Assembly: GCA_016212735.1 (NCBI GenBank)
Contig: JACRDZ010000281.1
Span: forward strand, 1 to 6,970
Source of the DNA: Candidatus Firestoneibacteriota bacterium
GTDB taxonomy: Bacteria; JACRDZ01
Length of the DNA: 6,970 bases
Direction: 5' to 3'
Of the stretch, positions 1 through 5,954 are shown piece by piece. The notes under the pieces were generated by a model that did not search any database, was not told the DNA's origin, and worked only from the letters and a program-made list of their open reading frames with translations. The first letter of the stretch is position 1. Every line of letters begins with the position of its first letter. The position numbers were made by a program, and so were the translations under genes.

Positions 1-309
1 AGGATTATATTTAATTACCAAAAAGTAGAAAAACTTGAGTGGCAAGATAATGAAAAACTTATAAATAAAGTACCAACAAAACCTATCCCATCAAATACTA
101 AAAAAATATCTCATGCAATAATCAAAGACTTTATCCGCAAACAGATAGAGATACAAGCATTAAATGAATATACAAATTTTGAACAACTTCCAAAAAAATC
201 TTTAATAGGAAGGCTTGAGACAACATTGATGAAAAAGAAGCATAGGACTGATTTTATTGAATTCGTTGATAAATTAGCCAAATTGTGGGTACTGTCAAAA
301 GTAACATGA
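1..309 (+). CDS. C-terminal part of an unrecognised protein (5' end outside window)
   Basis: An open frame runs from the first base to TGA at 307-309, giving 102 residues without a start in view, so this is the 3' end of a longer gene. The protein is lysine-rich and hydrophilic, with no signal peptide, membrane segment or cysteine motif. Its second half looks helical and basic, with a KKKHR patch and a final hydrophobic-aromatic stretch (FVDKLAKLWVLSK). I do not recognise the family. The clean frame, its AT-rich coding style and a stop just before the intergenic repeats support a real gene end. It is separated from the next gene by about 400 bases of repeats and spacer, so it is probably not part of the redox cluster. 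Confidence 0.55.
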   Translation, partial: RIIFNYQKVEKLEWQDNEKLINKVPTKPIPSNTKKISHAIIKDFIRKQIEIQALNEYTNFEQLPKKSLIGRLETTLMKKKHRTDFIEFVDKLAKLWVLSKVT

Positions 310-325
310 AAAAGAGGGGAAAAAT

Positions 326-389
326 ATGAACCACAGGGTCACAGAGTTTATTTTTATAATTTTTTAAATCTCTGTGTTCTCAAGAGGTT
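326..389. repeat. CACAGAG palindromic repeat, unit 1
   Basis: The left arm AACCACAGGGTCACAGAG (329-346) is an imperfect inverted partner of CTCTGTGTTCTC plus AAGAGGTT (370-389), around an AT-rich centre containing TTTATAATTTT. The arms would pair as a long hairpin. A related unit, with the same ATGAACCA start, TATAATTTT centre and CTCTGTGTTCTC arm, lies at 6853-6925. This makes it a dispersed repeat and not a chance palindrome. Confidence 0.7.
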
Positions 390-433
390 TCATTGTTTCT
401 ATTTGAAAAATAGCTTAAATAAGCTGGGAATTT

Positions 434-511
434 AGAGGGCACAGAGGGGGAGAACTTAAAAACTCTTCTAACTCATTAATATTTAAAGGTTTCTCTGTGT
501 TCTCTGTGGTT
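434..511. repeat. CACAGAG palindromic repeat, unit 2
   Basis: The left arm AGAGGGCACAGAG (434-446) is a degraded inverted match to CTCTGTGTTCTCTGTGGTT (493-511). The right arm is the best-preserved 19-base form and recurs exactly at 6907-6925. Its outer end also pairs with the left arm of unit 1 (329-346), so 329-511 as a whole looks like a small element with terminal inverted repeats and internal copies. No protein is encoded inside it. Confidence 0.7.
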
Positions 512-714
512 AAGTTTTGACATTACCAAATTGTGAAAAAGGATAAAAAAATGAAATAGAAAATATATCTGTTAAAATAAAACTTGAGATTAATTTAATT
601 GACAGGAGAAATCTGTGCAAAATTCAGGTATTAATTCTGATTATAATAAAACCTGTTTCTACTCTAAATATTATTTCGGTCATTTAATTCAGTAATATTT
701 CGGAGTCTGTTACG
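512..714. other. Intergenic leader before the kinase remnant
   Basis: I see no substantial gene here. The stretch holds two abortive starts. One is an ATG-AAA-TAG at 551-559 behind AAGGA. The other is a GTG at 614 behind AGGAGA (604-609) that opens a 26-codon frame ending at TAA 692-694. TATAAT occurs at 642-647 and TTGACA at 599-604, but they are too far apart to be one promoter. A weak ribosome site CGGAG (701-705) stands nine bases before the kinase ATG at 715. The transcription start for the downstream genes may lie here, but no promoter can be fixed. Confidence 0.4.
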
Positions 715-1963
715 ATGGACAAAGTAATAGAAGAACAACAATCATTTAGGATAAATTATAAATACATAATAATACTTGTATTATGTATGACTTTATTATA
801 TTCTATACAATTATCTTCTTTTTCATAGTATTGCAGAAATGTTTTCTATTGTTATTGCTTTTGGTATTTTTATCTTTAGCTGGAACTCTCAAAATTTTAT
901 TCAAAGTTATTATTTTCTTTTTATTGGGATAGCCTTTTTATTTATTGGATTTTCTAATTTTATTGGACATATATTTAAGATTGCTTCTTTTTATTTGTTG
1001 TATTTAGCTGTTATTCAAACTGGACTCAGGAATCCATATGATCTTCTTCTTAGGCAAAATAGAATAAATGAGATGCACATTGAACAAGAAAGAGACAAAG
1101 CCCGGAAATATTTTGATATTGCTGGTGCAATGATGATAATTATCAATAAAAATGGAAACGTTGAATTAATAAATAAAAAGGGATGTGAAACTCTTAAATT
1201 CAGAAAGGAAGAGATTATAGGTAAGAACTGATTTGATAATTTTATTCCTGAAAAAATTCGCTCTGACGTTAAAGCGCGTTCAGAGAAAATGTTTTATGGT
1301 AGAATGTATTTTGAAAATCCTATTTTGACCAGGAACGGTGAGGAGAGGCTAATTGCATGGCATAGTACTTTATTAATGGATGATAAAAAAAATATTATCG
1401 GATATTTAAATTCGGGAATAGATATAACAGAACAGAAAAAAGCTCAGGAAATCATAAAAAGGGACAAGGATAAAATTGAAAAACTTGTTAAGGAAAAATC
1501 AGAAGAATTAATAAAAATCCAGAAGGAACTGGCTAATGCAAAAAGGCTTTCTGATATCGGAACACTTGTATCTTCTGTAGCGCATGAATTGCGTAATCCT
1601 TTAACAGTTATAATGGGCGCGGCTTATAACATAAAAAAGAAATGTACAGATGAATCAATTGATGAGCATATTGCTAAAATAGAAAAAAAGGTTATTGAGA
1701 GTGATCATATTATTAATAATCTTTTAGGATATACACATCTTAAGCCCCCAAAATTTGAAAATGTAAAATTATCTGAAATTTTAGAGGATAGCATAGATAC
1801 AACCAGACAAACATTAAATAATCCGAAAATCTCCATTAATCTCGACATTGATCCGATCAAAGATGTGCCGCTCCGGGGTGATCCTGTTCAAATTGGAGAA
1901 GTTTTTAATAATTTATTGATAAATGCCGGTCAGGCAATAAACAAAGAAAAAGGAGGAATAATT
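715..1963 (+). pseudogene. MASE3-PAS sensor histidine kinase, decayed remnant
   Basis: The intact family member would be a membrane-anchored sensor kinase: MASE3 multi-helix membrane domain, PAS sensor, coiled coil, HisKA dimerisation domain and HATPase domain. Reading across frames shows these pieces in order. MASE3 (715 to about 1065) begins at ATG 715 and loses frame at a five-T run (819-823). It resumes as FHSIAEMFSI in the frame of 824, lacks its middle, and ends in GFSNFIGHIFKI and GLRNPYDLL. PAS (about 1085-1435) is cut by TGA at 1229-1231, exactly where GKNWFDNFIPE normally has Trp. A Lys/Glu-rich coiled coil follows. The H-box SSVAHELRNPLT has its phosphoacceptor His at 1583-1585. 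The N-box NNLLINAGQA (about 1909-1935) is the last kinase motif. The G boxes of the ATPase are gone, and the frame runs directly into the superoxide reductase gene. It cannot make a working kinase as read. Confidence 0.88.
1951..1956 (+). promoter_or_regulatory. Strong ribosome binding site of the superoxide reductase gene
   Basis: AGGAGG sits seven bases before ATG 1964. This decides that the redox protein starts at 1964 although the frame is open upstream into the kinase remnant. The site lies inside the residual kinase reading frame (its EKGG codons), so it marks the right-hand side of the kinase/reductase junction. Confidence 0.8.
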
Positions 1964-2404
1964 ATGAAAGCATTTGTATGTAAAGTATGCGGTTTTGTCA
2001 GTTTAAAAGGGGATGCCCCCGAAAGATGCCCTGTATGTGGTTCACCGAAATCAGCGTTTGAATTAAAAGAGGACGCAATAATTACTCCAAAAGATCCAAA
2101 CAATTTAACTGATTATGAAAAGAAACATATTCCTTTGATTAAAACTTCAAAAGTATGCAGTTTGGTTAAAGAGTGTTTTGATGTGAATGCCATTGTCGGG
2201 GAGATCGTCCACCCAATGGACGCAGACCATTTCATACATCATCTTGATTTTTATATTGATAATGAATTCATATCAAGAGTTATTTTATCTCCTGGAAAAG
2301 TTAACCCAGGCGCAGGACTTCATCTGAAAATTAATATAGGAAAAATCAGTGTTATTGAGTTTTGCACTAAACATGGCAGATGGATCGGAGAAAGTAATTT
2401 ATAA
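1964..2404 (+). CDS. Superoxide reductase with N-terminal rubredoxin-like domain
   Basis: This is a 146-residue cytoplasmic protein, complete at both ends. Residues 1-34 form a rubredoxin-like knuckle with C6-x2-C9 and C22-x2-C25, as in rubrerythrin tails, and would bind one iron. Residues 50-146 are the superoxide reductase (neelaredoxin/desulfoferrodoxin) domain. The catalytic iron ligands are visible: His55 in EKKHIP, His83 and His89 in HPM-x3-HFI, and Cys134 and His137 in C-x2-HG-x-W. The reaction is one-electron reduction of superoxide to hydrogen peroxide, with electrons from rubredoxin or a related carrier. The usual Glu-Lys-His triplet reads Lys-Lys-His here, with Glu one place earlier, so Lys54 is kept and the Glu is shifted. 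The start is ATG 1964 behind AGGAGG. The same frame continues upstream into the kinase remnant, so a fused product is possible on paper, but the strong site argues for independent initiation. The next gene starts 16 bases after the stop. Confidence 0.9.
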   Translation: MKAFVCKVCGFVSLKGDAPERCPVCGSPKSAFELKEDAIITPKDPNNLTDYEKKHIPLIKTSKVCSLVKECFDVNAIVGEIVHPMDADHFIHHLDFYIDNEFISRVILSPGKVNPGAGLHLKINIGKISVIEFCTKHGRWIGESNL

Positions 2405-2420
2405 AAAGGGGAATAAAAAA

Positions 2421-2792
2421 ATGAAAAAAATATCACTGGTAACGATTTCTTTAATTATTGTTATTTTATTTTCGTTTTCATTTGTTTCAGCTGAAATGGA
2501 TGAAAATAAAGGGAAAAAACCATCAGTAGAAACGATGGAACAAGGCAATATGATGCAGAACAATATGATGAAAAAAATGTTTAAAAAAGGCATGATGGAA
2601 GGAATGAGTCAGGGCATGTCTGAGATGATGATATGTAAAGACCATGATAAATGTTTTAGCGAGCATAAAATAGGTATGATTCTTATGTACAGTGATGAGA
2701 TTGCCCTTACTGATGAACAGAATAATAAACTGAAAACAATAACGAAAACACATAATAAAAATATGATGAAGAATATGATGATGAATAAATAA
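2421..2792 (+). CDS. Exported Met-rich protein with LTxxQ motif (Spy/CpxP-like), possibly shortened
   Basis: This is a 123-residue protein starting at ATG 2421 behind AAGGGG. Other start codons exist upstream in the same frame, but they overlap the reductase gene. Residues 1-23 are a clear signal peptide: lysines, a hydrophobic stretch, and cleavage near FVSA-E. The mature part is unusually rich in Met, often as MM pairs (QGNMMQNNMMKKMF, MMEGMSQGMSEMM), with Lys, a CKDHDKC segment, and LTDEQNNKLKTI, which resembles the LTxxQ motif of Spy/CpxP and related periplasmic metal-response proteins. Met, His and Cys together suggest binding of copper or another soft metal (inference). Spy-type proteins usually continue with more helix after LTxxQ. 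Here the chain ends about 20 residues later in a low-complexity KNMMKNMMMNK tail, so the 3' end may have been lost. It sits 16 bases after the reductase gene, probably on the same transcript. Confidence 0.7.
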   Translation: MKKISLVTISLIIVILFSFSFVSAEMDENKGKKPSVETMEQGNMMQNNMMKKMFKKGMMEGMSQGMSEMMICKDHDKCFSEHKIGMILMYSDEIALTDEQNNKLKTITKTHNKNMMKNMMMNK

Positions 2793-2832
2793 ATTCTGCA
2801 GAGATAAAAATATTAAATAAAAGAGGATGAAT

Positions 2833-3063
2833 ATGTCAAAATATTGCTGCCAGATATGTGGATATATCCATAATAGCATTAGTATTGCAGGATGTTATCC
2901 TGTACCAGAAAAATGTCCAATATGCGGCGCCTCCAATAAATCATTCATTTTAATTCAACCAAAAGAAATGAAAATTAGTTACTATTTTAAGCTTTTTCAA
3001 TGCGGTTGGTGGGTTTTACATTTTGTTTTATGTTACACAATAGAAAGGAAAAGTAATGAATGA
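2833..3063 (+). CDS. Rubredoxin-like iron protein with an atypical C-terminal tail
   Basis: AAGAGG (2821-2826) directly abuts an ATG at 2827 and stands six bases before ATG 2833, so 2833 is the better start, giving 76 residues. The N-terminal 40 residues carry two knuckles, C-C-x2-C-G-Y near the start and C-P-I-C-G about 20 residues later. This is the rubredoxin-like fold seen at the ends of rubrerythrins, expected to hold one Fe(Cys)4 for electron transfer. After FILI the remaining 35 residues are hydrophobic, with a Trp pair, two more Cys and a basic end, and they do not resemble a rubredoxin tail. They may be out-of-frame or junction sequence, as seen elsewhere in this window. The stop overlaps the korA start by eight bases, so the two are likely co-translated. 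A role as electron carrier for the upstream superoxide reductase is plausible but inferred from position. Confidence 0.72.
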   Translation: MSKYCCQICGYIHNSISIAGCYPVPEKCPICGASNKSFILIQPKEMKISYYFKLFQCGWWVLHFVLCYTIERKSNE

Positions 3064-4708
3064 TTTTTCAATAATTATAGGTGGAAAAGCAGGTGACGGA
3101 ATAAATAGTCAGGACTTTTTATCGCTCGTCTTTTGAATTATCTTGGCTGGTATATATATTTATACATTGATTATCCTTCATTAATCAGAGGAGGACACAA
3201 TTTTGCGTATATAAGAGCATCAAAAATAAAAATTGCTGTACATAGCGATAAAATAGATTTTCTGCTGGCTTTAAATCAGGATACTGTTGATATTCATTTA
3301 AACAAACTTAAAAATTCGGACAGTATTATTTATGATTCTGAAAGTGCAAAATCCAATGGACTGGGAATTTCTTTAAATAAGATAATCGAAGAAGAGAAAG
3401 CTATTCCTATAATGCGCAATTCTATTCTGATTGGTGCATTCGCAAAAAATGCTGGGATAAGCTTTAAGGATGTTGAAACAGTTTTCAAAAAACATATTCC
3501 AAAACAGACAGAACTTAACTTGAAGCTTGCTATCCGGGGATTTAATGAAGCAAAAGAGTTAATCAAACTGGATGTTCTTTCTCAACACGCTCTGCCAATA
3601 CTTACGGGGAATGAAGCTATAGGGCTGGGCCTTGTTAATGCCGGGCTTACTTCATATATTTCATATCCAATGACACCAACATCAAATATTTTACATTTTC
3701 TGGCTGAGAATGCTGAAAATTTTAGTTTAAAAGTCATTCATCCCGAGAGTGAAATTTGCGTAATTTTAATGGCTCTCGGGCTTTCATATACTGGTGAAAA
3801 AGTTGCCGTGGGGACTTCTTGGCGGTGGTTTTTGTCTAATGACCGAAGGATTAAGCCTTTCTGGTATGTCGGAACAGCCTGTTGTTATTGTTGTTGGACA
3901 AAGGCCAGGACCGTCAACCGGTTTGCCGACTTATACTGCGCAGGGGGATCTTCATTTTGTCTTAAATGCAGGACATGGCGAATTTCCAAAATTTGTAGTT
4001 GTTCCCGGTACTGTGGAGCAGGCTTATTTCTGGTCAGGAATGGCTTTGAATTTTTCATGGAAGTTTCAGATTCCATCAATAATTCTTTCTGATAAAACCT
4101 TATGTGAAGGCGGTTATAGTTTTGAAATAGATAAGACTATCATAAGTGAAGAAGCAAAACCTTTATTATGGAATAGAAAGAATGATTTCAAAAGATATTC
4201 TTTCACAGAAACAGGAGTTTCTCTTATAACTTTTCCATCTGATAAAGATGCAGTTATAAAAATAAACAGTTATGAACATGATGAATCAGGGATAACAACC
4301 GAAGATCCAGATAAAATCACGAAAATGTTTACTAAAAGACTGCTTAAAGTAAAATATTTAAATGAAGAATTGAAAAATTTTGAAACTGTTACTGTTTACG
4401 GGAAGCAGGACTCAGAAGTAGTTTTAGTATGTTATGGATCGAATGTTGGAGTTTGTAAAGAGGCTGCTCTAAATTTAGGGATGAGGGCCGTTCAGCCAGT
4501 TGTTCTTTATCCTTTCCCTGTAGAAAAATTTGCAGAAGCTTTAAAGGGAAGTAAAAAGATAATTTGCGTGGAAAACAATGCCACTGCCCAGCTTGCACGT
4601 TTATTGAAAATATCAGGATTTAATACAGATAAAAATATTATTAAATATGATGGCAGACCGTTTTCTCTTGAAGAGATTGAAAAGAGAGTAAAAGAGGTGA
4701 TATTATGA
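3056..4708 (+). pseudogene. korA: 2-oxoacid:ferredoxin oxidoreductase alpha subunit (fused gamma-alpha), two frameshifts
   Basis: KorA pairs with KorB to oxidatively decarboxylate a 2-oxoacid, usually 2-oxoglutarate, with CoA to acyl-CoA, CO2 and reduced ferredoxin. The start is ATG 3056, with AGGA six bases upstream. It reads MNDFSIIIGGKAGDGINS and then loses frame. Dropping one base between 3109 and 3112 explains it, because adding it back gives INSAGLFIARLLNYLG, the canonical gamma-domain start. Gamma continues with YPSLIRGGHNFAYIRAS to about residue 185. Alpha begins near TGNEAIGLGLVNAG and includes YPMTPTS and HPESE. A second shift at 3819-3820 is an extra T: removing it restores VGTSGGGF, followed by GQRPGPSTGLPT, GHGEFPK and the C-terminal QPVVLYPFP. 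The two shifts cancel, and the restored length of about 550 residues is normal for fused gamma-alpha subunits. The rest of the gene is well preserved, so either it was inactivated recently or these are sequence errors. Its TGA overlaps the korB ATG. Confidence 0.88.
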
Positions 4709-5556
4709 ACACAAAAAATCTTGATACAAATGCCGTAAATACATGGTGCCCTGGATGCGGCAACTTTGCTATATTAAATTCCATTAAAGCAGTTTTTAAA
4801 TCACTGGCAGAAGAAGGATTACCTCTAGAAAACGTTGTTATTGTTTCAGGAATAGGATGTCATGCAAAAATAGTTGATTATGTTAATGTCAACAGTTTTT
4901 ACTCGATTCACGGGAGAGTAGCGCCAGCTGCAGAAGGAATAAAACTCGGTAATCCTAAATTAAAAGTAATTGGTTTCGCAGGCGATGGAGATACATACGG
5001 TGAAGGACTGGAACACCTTATTTTTGCAGCAAAAAGAAACATTGATATAACAATGATTATTCATAATAATCGTGTTTACGGACTAACAACTGGCCAATAC
5101 ACACCAACTTCTCCTATGGGTTTTAAAGGACGCTCGACTCCGAAAGGGACAAAAGAGATGCCACTGAATCCTCTTGAACTTATGCTTGCCAGCGGTGCAA
5201 CTTTTATTGCGCGTGGGTATTCCAGCAAATTGGATCTTCTTAAAAAAATATTCAAAGAAGCCATTCTGCATAATGGATTTGCCATAGTTGACGTACTTCA
5301 GGTTTGCATGACTTTTTTTAATATGTATGACTATTATAATAAAAAAACATATGAGCTTATGGATCATGATGCGCAAAATTATTATAATGCTTTAAATAAA
5401 ATAAGAGAATGGGATTACAACAATGATAATCCTATTCCTCTTGGTGTTTTCTATAGAAAACAGTCCTATTCGTTTGAAAATAATTTTTTAAATTCAAAAA
5501 TATCTAAAATTGATAGAGAATCAAAAATAAATGAAATATTAGAAATGAATATTTAA
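4705..5556 (+). CDS. korB: 2-oxoacid:ferredoxin oxidoreductase beta subunit
   Basis: This is a 283-residue protein of normal length for the two-subunit family. It binds thiamine diphosphate and the proximal [4Fe-4S] cluster. Visible signatures are WCPGCGN (residues 14-20, Cys15 and Cys18), GIGCHAK (Cys52) and QVC (Cys201), which are the four expected cluster ligands. The thiamine-diphosphate/Mg motif is GDGDTYGEG (93-101) with NN at 121-122, followed by VYGLTTGQYTPTSP. Later conserved pieces are STPKG, NPLELMLASGATFIAR, and PLGVFY near the C-terminus. ATG 4705 overlaps the korA stop (ATGA), with GAGGTGA four bases upstream, indicating translational coupling. In contrast to korA, I see no lesion. 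The exact 2-oxoacid substrate cannot be read from sequence; 2-oxoglutarate is the usual one for this subfamily. Confidence 0.93.
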   Translation: MNTKNLDTNAVNTWCPGCGNFAILNSIKAVFKSLAEEGLPLENVVIVSGIGCHAKIVDYVNVNSFYSIHGRVAPAAEGIKLGNPKLKVIGFAGDGDTYGEGLEHLIFAAKRNIDITMIIHNNRVYGLTTGQYTPTSPMGFKGRSTPKGTKEMPLNPLELMLASGATFIARGYSSKLDLLKKIFKEAILHNGFAIVDVLQVCMTFFNMYDYYNKKTYELMDHDAQNYYNALNKIREWDYNNDNPIPLGVFYRKQSYSFENNFLNSKISKIDRESKINEILEMNI

Positions 5557-5681
5557 AAAAAGGAGACAGAAAATATTTTTCAGAAAAAGAATTATAAACA
5601 ATGCTTGACGAATTCCTGGAATTTGACAGAAAAATGATTCACGAAAAGTATAAACTTGTTGTTGAACATTTTAAGAAATAA
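5557..5681 (+). pseudogene. Scrap of a lost gene between korB and the ferredoxin
   Basis: A good ribosome site AGGAG (5561-5565) follows the korB stop, but no standard start codon lies at the right distance after it, and every frame there soon closes. Further on, ATG 5601 opens a 26-codon frame to TAA 5679-5681 with no ribosome site. Its product (begins MLDEFLEFDRKMIHEK) is amphipathic and charged and reads like the C-terminal helix of a normal protein. An in-frame TAA at 5595 closes it upstream. The simplest reading is that a gene once stood here, and a deletion kept its ribosome site and its last helix, or the tail of another gene. I cannot name the family. Confidence 0.45.
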
Positions 5682-5715
5682 GTTCGTTTCAAAGTTAAGA
5701 TTTATCTAGAAAAGA

Positions 5716-5725
5716 AAGGTGGTGA
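5716..5725 (+). promoter_or_regulatory. Ribosome binding site setting the ferredoxin start
   Basis: AAGGTGGTGA matches the anti-Shine-Dalgarno sequence closely and stands five bases before ATG 5731. The in-frame GTG at 5719 lies inside this site and cannot be the start, so the protein begins MPIHCDF. Confidence 0.7.
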
Positions 5726-5730
5726 ATAAA

Positions 5731-5913
5731 ATGCCTATTCATTGCGATTTTGATAAATGTACTGGTGATGGGGAATGTGAAAAAATTTGCCCTGTGGACC
5801 CTAATGTATTCAAAGTTTATGATGGTAAAACTCATATAATTAATCCAAGTGCTTGTATTGACTGTGGAAGCTGTGTTGATGTTTGTCCTGAAAAATGCCT
5901 TAATTTGGAATAA
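5731..5913 (+). CDS. Two-cluster ferredoxin with Asp in the first cluster motif
   Basis: This is a 60-residue cytoplasmic electron carrier. The first motif is C10-x2-D13-x2-C16-x3-C20-P, in which the second Cys of the normal pattern is Asp. The second motif is complete: C42-x2-C45-x2-C48-x3-C52-P. The segment DKCTGDGEC closely resembles Desulfovibrio africanus ferredoxin III, where that Asp gives a site that interconverts between [3Fe-4S] and [4Fe-4S]. Pyrococcus ferredoxin has the same Asp ligand. This protein therefore probably has one ordinary [4Fe-4S] cluster and one labile cluster with a site that can exchange iron or other metals. An extra Cys5 and Cys56 lie outside the motifs. Standing shortly after korAB, it is a natural candidate for their electron acceptor (inference from position). 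Start ATG 5731 is chosen over GTG 5719 from the ribosome site. Confidence 0.9.
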   Translation: MPIHCDFDKCTGDGECEKICPVDPNVFKVYDGKTHIINPSACIDCGSCVDVCPEKCLNLE

Positions 5914-5925
5914 TAAAACATTAAA

Positions 5926-5937
5926 AAATAGCTATTT
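5926..5937. repeat. Perfect 12-base palindrome between ferredoxin and lipoprotein genes
   Basis: AAATAGCTATTT is fully self-complementary, with A-runs on both sides. It sits 12 bases after the ferredoxin stop and just before the lipoprotein ribosome site. It could be a regulator site or a weak terminator stem, but with only one G-C dinucleotide and an AT-rich background it may be chance. Confidence 0.3.
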
Positions 5938-5954
5938 AAAAGGGAAAAATAAGG

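Noticed and set aside
326..366. Small ORF reading MNHRV inside repeat unit 1, with a similar MNHRV at 6853 in unit 3
   Set aside because: The shared residues only reflect the shared repeat DNA. The frames diverge at once and end at different stops.
326..511. CRISPR array or toxin-antitoxin element
   Set aside because: The repeats are inverted palindromic units with irregular spacing and decay, not direct repeats with regular unique spacers. No cas or toxin-like gene is present.
551..694. Tiny frames with ribosome-like sites (ATG 551, two codons; GTG 614, 26 codons)
   Set aside because: They are very short, resemble no known peptide and show no coding signal beyond the site itself. They may be leftovers of deleted genes.
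1229..1231. Selenocysteine or Trp recoding of TGA
   Set aside because: The expected residue is Trp, not Cys or Sec. No SECIS-like hairpin is evident just downstream, TGG is used normally in this window, and the same gene carries other inactivating lesions.
2399..2879. Minus-strand open frames opposite the Met-rich gene
   Set aside because: They are complementary shadows of Met (CAT) and Lys codons. The His/Phe-rich products are artefacts and have no ribosome sites.
3056..3820. Programmed ribosomal frameshifting in korA
   Set aside because: Two shifts in opposite directions at sites without a slippery heptamer and structure are better explained by indels or sequence error.
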